From the NCBI GenBank assembly GCA_025362415.1, contig JANYGM010000182.1:1-11963 (forward strand): 11,963 nucleotides of DNA, read 5' to 3'. The DNA comes from a bacterium (GTDB lineage: Bacteria > Bacteroidota > Bacteroidia > Cytophagales > Thermonemataceae). Positions 6,853 to 11,739 of this stretch are shown piece by piece. Within the stretch, counting starts at the first letter, position 1. Each line of letters opens with the position of its first letter. A program made the translations under genes and the position numbers. The notes under the pieces were generated by a model. The model was not told the origin of the DNA and did no database searches. It saw only the letters and a list, made by a program, of their open reading frames with translations.

Positions 6853-7406
6853 TACAATCCTTTTTTAATATTTACGGCAAGCGCAAAAAATGAGTTATGC
6901 TCATCAATATCTCTAAATTCAATAGAAATAGGCTGTGCAGAGGTAAGGGCAATCTGAATAAGACCAATTCCTGCACCCTTACTATTTTCAGAACTCAACT
7001 CGCCGTTATCTCTTTGTTCAAACTTCATACGGCGCAAGGCATCTCTATCCAAAGAGTTTATCATCTCGCATCTGTCCCAAAGTACAGGAATCCATTTTTT
7101 ATCAACAATATTACCTGCGGTAAGCGTGTAATAATCTTCATCTTCATTCAAAACAACAGAGCCAATACGGTAAGGTTTTTCACCAAATTTTGTAACTTCT
7201 GATGAGTAAAAGAAGATATTTTGCGCAAGTTCCATAAAAATGGCATACACTTTTTTGCCTGCTTTTGGGTCTTCTATTAGCTTAAATTGTATGTCTTTGC
7301 TGATTTCATTGATAATAACATCAGACATTGGTCCTTTGTAAGACATTATCACATCACTATCATTGAGGTTGAGATAATGATGGAAAAAACTAAATTTTTT
7401 GCTCAT
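6852..7406 (-). CDS. siaB: SiaB-family protein kinase (GHKL fold, DUF6272)
   Basis: A 184-aa cytoplasmic kinase of the small GHKL/HATPase-like group that phosphorylates the SiaC partner protein on a Ser/Thr. Visible ATP-site marks are the N-box-like FMELAQNIFFYSS (57-69; E59 and N63), the strand YYTLTAGNIV (92-101) and the G-box-like NSKGAGIGLIQIA (141-153). The segment after NIV, with DRCEMINSLDRDALRRMKFE (111-130), is a helical lid-like part common to this family. It lies directly upstream of the SiaC-like gene in the same direction, the expected pair. Its own promoter is not clear: an inverted heptad array fills the spacer between it and the preceding gene. Start ATG 7406 gives the expected length. 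Assignment is by motif and by neighbour, both concordant. Confidence 0.87.
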   Translation of the reverse strand: MSKKFSFFHHYLNLNDSDVIMSYKGPMSDVIINEISKDIQFKLIEDPKAGKKVYAIFMELAQNIFFYSSEVTKFGEKPYRIGSVVLNEDEDYYTLTAGNIVDKKWIPVLWDRCEMINSLDRDALRRMKFEQRDNGELSSENSKGAGIGLIQIALTSAQPISIEFRDIDEHNSFFALAVNIKKGL

Positions 7407-7500
7407 AATAGTTATGTTTATTGTTGAATAATGTATTTTCCTGTATTTTCCTTCTTTTAATGCCGTAATATAATTAAAAAAATGAATGGTGCAAAAAAAA

Positions 7501-7649
7501 AGTACGAAGTTTGAAGTACAAAGTTTTTAAAGTACGAAGGTTGAAATACGAGGTATGAAAAAAAGTAAGTATTAAAGTACAAAGTGCAAATTCTAAAAAT
7601 ATTTTCACACTTCAAGTTTCGTACCTCGTGCTTCAAACCTCGTACCTAA
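7501..7649. repeat. Heptad array pair H4 (GTACGAA class), inverted
   Basis: Left arm 7501-7558 reads AGTACGA, AGTTTGA, AGTACAA, AGTTTTT, then after two bases AGTACGA, AGGTTGA, AATACGA, GGTATGA. Right arm 7608-7649 reads CACTTCA, AGTTTCG, TACCTCG, TGCTTCA, AACCTCG, TACCTAA. The arms are inverted relative to each other and could form a long imperfect hairpin in the transcript between the 148-aa gene and siaB. The TAG stop of the upstream gene (7646-7648) lies in the last 7-mer. Confidence 0.78.
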
Positions 7650-8092
7650 TTTTTATCTCCTCCAAAGTATTTTTCTTCAATAATATCAGCCATTTCTGCT
7701 ACTTCCCACAAAATAACTGCCATTTCTTCTACAGTTGTTACGTATTCTGCAATAGGACTTGCTTGTATAACTACTGCCTCACAAGGCTCTCCGCTGGCTG
7801 TTTGGTCTGCGGCTATAGTAATACTTGTATAAATGCCATAACTAGCTTCTTTTAGCAAATTATAGTAATCTGTTGTTTTATTGATAATTCCACAACGGCT
7901 ACTGAAATAATAACAATCTTTTCCTTTGGCACGCTCTGCAATGACCCACGCATATACGTACTGATAGCGTTTTGTGCCATCTTGAAGTTCAAAAGGTACA
8001 TCTAAAGAATAGCAATTGGGCGAAATTTCTTTCACTTGTGCCATAAATTTTTTTGCAACTTCTTGAATTGCAGTATCAAAGTTAAGTTTCAT
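7646..8092 (-). CDS. Conserved-looking hypothetical protein upstream of siaB
   Basis: I do not recognise a named family. I start at ATG 8092 (148 aa: MKLNFDTAIQEVAKKFM); a TTG at 8143 would add 17 unlikely residues. It appears to be a cytoplasmic alpha/beta protein with no signal peptide: an N-terminal helix, strands SLDVPFEL and RYQYVYAWVIAE, a helix TTDYYNLLKEA, a strand YTSITIAAD, a strand EAVVIQASPI, and an acidic C-terminal helix VEEMAVILWEVAEMADIIEE. That order recalls YbjN or class I type III secretion chaperone folds, which bind partner proteins; this is a fold guess only. It precedes siaB and siaC on the same strand, with a 239-base spacer holding inverted heptad repeats, so a role in or beside the partner switch is possible. 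The stop codon lies inside the heptad array. Confidence 0.8.
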   Translation of the reverse strand: MKLNFDTAIQEVAKKFMAQVKEISPNCYSLDVPFELQDGTKRYQYVYAWVIAERAKGKDCYYFSSRCGIINKTTDYYNLLKEASYGIYTSITIAADQTASGEPCEAVVIQASPIAEYVTTVEEMAVILWEVAEMADIIEEKYFGGDKN

Positions 8093-8141
8093 AATAGTCT
8101 GATGTAAGAATTTTAAAGATATTTTGTAATGTCCTAAACGC

Positions 8142-8177
8142 AATAATACGCAATAAAAACATTTATTTCGTATTATT
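8142..8177 (-). terminator. Imperfect hairpin after hemE
   Basis: AATAATACG (8142-8150) pairs with CGTATTATT (8169-8177), then after one mismatch AATAAA (8152-8157) pairs with TTTATT (8162-8167) around a 4-base loop. It lies 24 bases past the hemE stop. No T-tract follows on the minus strand, so any termination would be weak and read-through into the 148-aa gene is likely. Confidence 0.4.
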
Positions 8178-8201
8178 ATGTGTTTTTTCTTTATTTTCTC
8201 T

Positions 8202-9251
8202 TTATTTTTTTACAGAAAATTCTTTGACCATCTCTATAAAACATTTTACCTTCTCTGGGTCTGTGTCTGGGTACAAACCGTGCCCCAAATTAGCAATAAA
8301 AGGAACATCTCCAAATTCTTCTACCATTAGTTTTGTATATGCGCTAATACTTGAAAAACTGCCATATAATGCACAAGGGTCTAGGTTGCCTTGTAGCGTT
8401 TTTTTATTTCCTAATAAAGTAGCCGACTCTTGTATGTCCATATTCCAATCTAGCCCAACGACTTCACAATTAAGGTTTTTCATACTTTTTAGCGCAAAAA
8501 ATGCGCCTTTTGCAAACACAGTTTTAGGAACTTCCGTAATGGCATCACAAATCTGCTGAATATATTTCAAAGAAAATTCTTCATATTGCACCGCAGAAAG
8601 CACGCCTGCCCAAGAGTCAAAAACTTGTATCAAATCAACGCCTGCTACTATTTGCGCTTTAAGATAAGCTATTGTGCTATCTGTTATTTTTTGTAAAAGT
8701 TCGTGAGCTATTTCTGGTGAGGTATAAAGCATTTTTTTTGCCTTAGAAAAGGTCTTTGAGCCACTTCCTTCTATCATATAACAAAATAAAGTAAAAGGCG
8801 CACCTGCAAATCCTATCAAAGGAACTCTATTATTAAGTTCTTTTTTAGTGATTTTGATAGCTTCCATTACATAACTAAGGTCATCTACACCATCACAAAC
8901 ACGCAATTTGCGTACATCTTCAATAGTTTGGATAGTTTTTGGAAAGTATGGACCTCTTTTTTCTACCATTTCGTAAGCAAGCCCCATTGCCTCTGGAATA
9001 ACAAGAATATCAGAGAAAATAATGGCGGCATCTACACCCAAAATATCTACTGGCTGGATTGTAACCTCTGCAGCACGTTCTGGAGTTTTTACAAATTCTA
9101 TAAAATTAGGAAATTTCTCTCTTACGGCTCTATATTCTGGCAAAATACGCCCTGCTTGGCGCATAAGCCATACAGGCGCACGTTCTGTGGGTTGCTGGCG
9201 TGCTGCACGCAAAAGTAAATCATTTTGTAATTTTGTTTCTGTATTTATCAT
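8202..9251 (-). CDS. hemE: Uroporphyrinogen decarboxylase
   Basis: Removes the four acetate carboxyls of uroporphyrinogen III to give coproporphyrinogen III in heme synthesis; a cofactor-free cytoplasmic dimer. At 349 aa it has full family length. Diagnostic motifs are PVWLMRQAGRILPEYRAVR (26-44), FSDILVIPEAMG (79-90) with the catalytic Asp81, FCYMIEGSGS (156-165) with Tyr158, VFDSWAG (210-216) with Ser213, GLDWN (266-270), LQGNLDP (286-292) and NLGHGLYPDTDPE (321-333) with His324. All expected active-site residues are present. It is the first gene of the leftward run; a Bacteroidota -7 box is found 54 bases upstream. The downstream gene starts 109 bases on, with only a weak hairpin between, so hemE transcription may feed the Sia-type genes. 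No other heme genes are adjacent. Confidence 0.97.
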   Translation of the reverse strand: MINTETKLQNDLLLRAARQQPTERAPVWLMRQAGRILPEYRAVREKFPNFIEFVKTPERAAEVTIQPVDILGVDAAIIFSDILVIPEAMGLAYEMVEKRGPYFPKTIQTIEDVRKLRVCDGVDDLSYVMEAIKITKKELNNRVPLIGFAGAPFTLFCYMIEGSGSKTFSKAKKMLYTSPEIAHELLQKITDSTIAYLKAQIVAGVDLIQVFDSWAGVLSAVQYEEFSLKYIQQICDAITEVPKTVFAKGAFFALKSMKNLNCEVVGLDWNMDIQESATLLGNKKTLQGNLDPCALYGSFSSISAYTKLMVEEFGDVPFIANLGHGLYPDTDPEKVKCFIEMVKEFSVKK

Positions 9252-9304
9252 TTTTATATAAAAATCTATGATTTTATGTTATTATTTGCTTTTAAATCCG
9301 CCTG

Positions 9305-9312
9305 CAAAGGTA
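9305..9312 (-). promoter_or_regulatory. Candidate -7 element for hemE
   Basis: Reads TACCTTTG followed by CAGG on the minus strand, a full match to TAnnTTTG, 54 bases upstream of the hemE ATG. No TTG at the ideal distance; the nearest are 11 and 30 bases away. Confidence 0.45.
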
Positions 9313-9371
9313 AGTTTTTTTATCAAAAAATATTTTAAATCTCAAAAAATAAAATCAAACTCGCAAAACAT

Positions 9372-9402
9372 TTGCACAAAAACTAAAAAATCTGTATTTT
9401 TG
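9372..9402 (+). promoter_or_regulatory. Promoter of the fatty acid hydroxylase gene
   Basis: TTG at 9372-9374 (within TTTG) is followed after 20 bases by TATTTTTG at 9395-9402, a full match to the Bacteroidota -33/-7 pattern. Transcription would start near 9409, giving a leader of about 37 bases before the ATG at 9446. Confidence 0.65.
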
Positions 9403-9445
9403 TGTTTAATATCAAACAAAGAACTAATTTAATATTATCTAATAA

Positions 9446-10333
9446 ATGGACGAAATAAATCCTATTGAAACCTTTATGGCGTGGGCAGTGCCACCTATTT
9501 ATATATTTTTTATTGCTTTAGAGTTTTTTGTAGGGCATTTTATCAACCATAAAGAAGTTTATAACCTCAAAGATACACTTATTAGTACGCTGATGGGGAT
9601 TTTGAATGTGGTCGTAGATTTGGTGATGCGTTTTGTAATTGGGCTTGCAGCACTGACTTATTTTTATAATATTGCACCTTTTCACTGGCAACAAAATGCT
9701 ACTTATTGGATTGCGCTTGTGTTTATTCAAGATTTTGCTTACTATGCCTTGCACGTAGGGGAGCATTATTGCAGGTTTTTCTGGGCAGTACATAACATAC
9801 ATCACTCTTCTGAAAAATTTAATTTTACGGTGGCTATCCGTTCTTCTGTCTTTCAGCCGCTTTATAAGTTCTTTTATTACATTCCATTGGCACTTTTGGG
9901 CTTTAAGCCGTTGGATATTTTGCTTGTATATGCTTTGAGCCAAACTTATGGTTTTTTTGTGCATACAGCTAGTGTGGGCAAACTTGGTTTTTTGGAGTGG
10001 TTTATGGTTACGCCCTCTCATCACAAAGTACACCACGCCACAAATGAAGAGTATTTAGACAAAAATATGAGTATGGTTTTTATTATTTGGGATAGGATTT
10101 TTGGGACATTCAAGGAGGAAAAAGAAGGTGTTGAAATTAGCTTTGGATTGTCTAAAAATCTTACTTCTTTTCACCCCAAAGAGGTTATTTTCCACGAATG
10201 GGTAGCTATGTGGAAAGATGTCAAACACGCCCCTACATTTTCCGACAAATTAAAGTATATTTTTGCTCGTCCAGGTTGGAAACATCAACCCAAAGAAGAG
10301 GTACGAAATAAGAAGGACGAGGTACGAATATAA
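9446..10333 (+). CDS. Fatty acid hydroxylase / sterol desaturase superfamily protein
   Basis: Integral-membrane di-iron oxygenase (PF04116 type) that hydroxylates or desaturates a lipid; the substrate cannot be told from sequence. The 295-aa protein has hydrophobic helices at about 13-31, 45-75 and 87-101, and between and after them the histidine clusters HVGEH (103-107), HNIHH (116-120), H173 in GFFVHTAS, and SHHKVHH (191-197), which together supply the iron ligands. IIWDRIFGTF (213-222) is a typical family block. The sequence up to GWKHQP (about 282) looks native. The last 12 residues, EEVRNKKDEVRI, and the stop codon are encoded by a GTACGAA-class heptad array, so the natural C-terminus has been replaced or extended by repeat DNA. 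A good promoter lies upstream and the gene stands alone. Confidence 0.93.
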   Translation: MDEINPIETFMAWAVPPIYIFFIALEFFVGHFINHKEVYNLKDTLISTLMGILNVVVDLVMRFVIGLAALTYFYNIAPFHWQQNATYWIALVFIQDFAYYALHVGEHYCRFFWAVHNIHHSSEKFNFTVAIRSSVFQPLYKFFYYIPLALLGFKPLDILLVYALSQTYGFFVHTASVGKLGFLEWFMVTPSHHKVHHATNEEYLDKNMSMVFIIWDRIFGTFKEEKEGVEISFGLSKNLTSFHPKEVIFHEWVAMWKDVKHAPTFSDKLKYIFARPGWKHQPKEEVRNKKDEVRI

Positions 10334-10335
10334 AA
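10294..10335 (+). repeat. Heptad array H5 (GTACGAA class), inside the hydroxylase 3' end
   Basis: Six contiguous 7-mers: AGAAGAG, GTACGAA, ATAAGAA, GGACGAG, GTACGAA, TATAAAA. The first five are translated as the hydroxylase tail and the last contains its TAA stop. Confidence 0.78.
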
Positions 10336-10362
10336 TATTGACTATAAAAATATTGATTATAA
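10333..10362 (+). repeat. 15-bp tandem duplication after the hydroxylase
   Basis: AAATATTGACTATAA (10333-10347) is followed at once by AAATATTGATTATAA (10348-10362), one mismatch. The first copy continues a module also found next to array H2 (TACGAATATAAAAT at 5579 and at 10323). Confidence 0.7.
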
Positions 10363-10384
10363 AGTTGAAATATTTTATTTTTGG

Positions 10385-10415
10385 TTTGATTTTTGTTAAT
10401 TTTTTTTTAGTTTTG
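10385..10415 (+). promoter_or_regulatory. Promoter of the 36-aa Lys-rich protein gene
   Basis: TTTG at 10385-10388 is followed after 19 bases by TAGTTTTG at 10408-10415, matching the Bacteroidota -33/-7 pattern in sequence and spacing. Transcription would begin near 10422, about 58 bases before the ATG. Confidence 0.6.
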
Positions 10416-10479
10416 CCTTATTCGCACCTTAAGGGTGGAAATTATCAAAATAATCATTTCATTTATAATAATTACAACT

Positions 10480-10590
10480 ATGGGAAAATCACAAGATGCC
10501 AAAAAGGAAGTCAAAAAAGAGCCTACAAAGACGACCAAAGAGAAAAAAGCGGCTAAATTAGAGAAAAAAGCAAGCAAAAAATACGAATAA
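10480..10590 (+). CDS. 36-aa lysine-rich small protein
   Basis: Starts at ATG 10480 with MGKSQDAKKEVKKEPTKTTK and ends at TAA 10588-10590. Fourteen of 36 residues are Lys, mixed with Glu, Ala, Thr and Ser and a single Pro, with no hydrophobic core; it should be a soluble, highly basic, partly disordered or helical peptide. I recall similar short MGKSQ-type Lys-rich hypothetical proteins in Bacteroidota, but cannot confirm this here. Nucleic-acid or ribosome binding is a natural guess from composition, not shown. A promoter with both elements lies 65-95 bases upstream, and a heptad hairpin begins eight bases after the stop. A longer frame open from 10263 exists but only this part has protein-like content, and gene finders would probably miss it. 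Confidence 0.72.
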   Translation: MGKSQDAKKEVKKEPTKTTKEKKAAKLEKKASKKYE

Positions 10591-10598
10591 GTTTTTTG

Positions 10599-10689
10599 AA
10601 TTAGAAATTGTGAATTAGGAATTAGGAATGAAATACAATAATTCCTAATTCCTAATTCCTAATTCCTAATTCACAATTCACAATTCACA
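10599..10689. repeat. Heptad array H6: 13 contiguous 7-mers, hairpin between convergent genes
   Basis: Thirteen units in unbroken 7-base phase: AATTAGA, AATTGTG, AATTAGG twice, AATGAAA, TACAATA, ATTCCTA four times, ATTCACA three times. Bases 10612-10629 and 10641-10658 form a perfect 18-bp stem with an 11-base loop, so the array may serve as a two-way terminator for the Lys-rich gene and the amidotransferase gene, although no T-tract is present. The amidotransferase stop codon (10678-10680) lies inside it. Confidence 0.85.
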
Positions 10690-11313
10690 ATTAAAAAAGT
10701 TGCGCATCATTTGTTTTCCTTGCGGAGTCATAATGCTTTCTGGGTGAAATTGCACACCAAAAACATTAAAAATTTTATGCCTAAGTGCCATAATTTGCCC
10801 ATTTTTGTCAATAGCTACTATTTTTAGACATTCTGGGAAATTATCAGGACTGACAACCCAACTATGATAACGCCCAACTATAAATTTTTGTTGATTATTT
10901 TTGAAAATATTTTTAAATATAATATCCTCATTATCAATAATTTGTATTTCACTTTCTACTCCGTGATATACTTTTTCTAGGTTTTGCAAAGTTGCCCCAA
11001 ACGCCTCTCCAATAGCTTGATGCCCCAAACACACACCCAAAATATTTTTTGTAGGTGCATATTTTTTGATAAGCTCTAACATAATTCCTGCCTGTGAAGG
11101 CACGCCTGCACCAGGGCTAAGTACAATAGTTGTGTATTTTTCAACTTCCTCCAAAGTGATTTCATCATTACGAAAAACATCAACAGAAATTTTATCAGAA
11201 ACATTATCAGTTGCCTCAAAACCAACAATTTCTTTTACATAATCCACAAGATTATAAGTAAAAGAATCATAATTATCCAAAATAAGTATTTTTGAAATCT
11301 TTGTTTGTAGCAT
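10678..11313 (-). CDS. Anthranilate / aminodeoxychorismate synthase glutamine amidotransferase subunit
   Basis: Class I glutamine amidotransferase that releases ammonia from glutamine for its chorismate-using partner (TrpE in tryptophan, PabB in folate synthesis). In 211 aa it shows the opening ILILDNYDSFTYNLVDYV (9-26), the oxyanion region LSPGAGVPSQAG (65-76), the nucleophile Cys95 in GVCLGHQAIGEAFG, IVGRYHSW (145-152), and the triad partners His190 and Glu192 in FGVQFHPES. The usual SPGPG is SPGAG here. Neither trpE nor pabB is adjacent, so trpG and pabA cannot be told apart; one protein may serve both. The last four residues NCEL and the TGA are encoded by an AATTCAC-class heptad array. 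A TACATTTG -7 box lies 21 bases upstream of the ATG, implying a very short leader. Confidence 0.93.
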   Translation of the reverse strand: MLQTKISKILILDNYDSFTYNLVDYVKEIVGFEATDNVSDKISVDVFRNDEITLEEVEKYTTIVLSPGAGVPSQAGIMLELIKKYAPTKNILGVCLGHQAIGEAFGATLQNLEKVYHGVESEIQIIDNEDIIFKNIFKNNQQKFIVGRYHSWVVSPDNFPECLKIVAIDKNGQIMALRHKIFNVFGVQFHPESIMTPQGKQMMRNFFNCEL

Positions 11314-11333
11314 TTTTTAAGTATTGTGAGATA

Positions 11334-11366
11334 CAAATGTAGCATTTTTCAGTAGAAAATCATCAA
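11334..11366 (-). promoter_or_regulatory. Candidate promoter of the amidotransferase gene
   Basis: Minus strand TACATTTG (11334-11341), a full TAnnTTTG match, with TTG (11364-11366) 22 bases upstream. It is the mirror image of the TACATTTG on the plus strand at 11374-11381; CAAATGTAG (11334-11342) and CTACATTTG (11373-11381) form a perfect 9-bp inverted repeat. Confidence 0.48.
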
Positions 11367-11373
11367 AAATCAC

Positions 11374-11381
11374 TACATTTG
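11374..11381 (+). promoter_or_regulatory. Candidate -7 element for the TSUP gene
   Basis: TACATTTG, a full TAnnTTTG match, 47 bases before the TSUP start and divergent from the amidotransferase promoter. No TTG at the expected upstream distance. Confidence 0.35.
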
Positions 11382-11393
11382 GCAGTATTTTGT

Positions 11394-11421
11394 ATTCATT
11401 CACAATTTAAAATTCACAATT
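11394..11421 (+). repeat. Heptad array H7 (CACAATT class) in the TSUP leader
   Basis: Four contiguous 7-mers: ATTCATT, CACAATT, TAAAATT, CACAATT. It ends six bases before the ATG at 11428, the only array in the window placed before a start rather than at a stop. Confidence 0.72.
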
Positions 11422-11427
11422 AAAATA

Positions 11428-11739
11428 ATGGAATATGATGTTTTAATTGTCAGTTTGGCAGCTTTTTTTGCAGGTTTTATTGATGCCATTGTAGGCGGTG
11501 GCGGACTTATTCAAGTGCCTATAATGTTCCTTGTTTTCCCTCAAATGCCTGTTTCTGTGGTGATTGGCACTAATAGAAGTGCCTCTTTTGTGGGGACTTT
11601 AATGGCAGGTTATCAATATGCAAAAAGCACCCCCTATTATGTGGAAAGTAGTGTTTTTTGCAGGAATAACAGCAGCACGTTTTTTATATTTCTTTGCGTA
11701 CTTTGCGCCTTACCTTTGCGCCTTTGCGGTAAGAAATAA
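11428..11739 (+). pseudogene. Broken TSUP (TauE/SafE/YfcA) family membrane permease
   Basis: The first about 65 codons read a clear N-terminus of the sulfite/organosulfonate exporter family: FFAGFIDAIVGGGGLIQVPI, then GTNRSASFVGTLMAGYQYAK. After YQYAK the frame turns to non-family sequence, while the +1 frame continues as APPIMWKVVFFAGITAA, just what the family expects. One extra base in the A5 or C5 run near 11620-11632 explains this. Family-like sequence then stops near 11680 in all frames, where CTTTGCG repeats begin, and nothing TSUP-like returns before the window end. Intact members are about 250 aa, so this copy lacks most of its transmembrane helices. It is probably inactive, unless the single-base shift is a sequencing error and the rest lies beyond the window. 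Confidence 0.75.
11692..11728 (+). repeat. CTTTGCG repeat cluster
   Basis: Four copies of CTTTGCG at 11692, 11701, 11714 and 11722, with spacers of a few bases. The cluster begins where TSUP homology ends, so it marks the break point of that gene. Confidence 0.65.

Noticed and set aside
8093..8143. TTG start at 8143 for the 148-aa protein
   Set aside because: The extra 17 residues fall in hairpin DNA after hemE; ATG 8092 starts a normal helix.
9518..10036. Long minus-strand open frame opposite the hydroxylase
   Set aside because: It is a shadow of the strongly conserved hydroxylase and has no family features.
10263..10479. Longer frame upstream of the 36-aa protein
   Set aside because: It overlaps the hydroxylase gene and translates promoter DNA and repeats; only the part from ATG 10480 has protein-like composition.
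10599..10689. Heptad array as a CRISPR array
   Set aside because: Units are 7 bases with no spacers and no cas genes are near.
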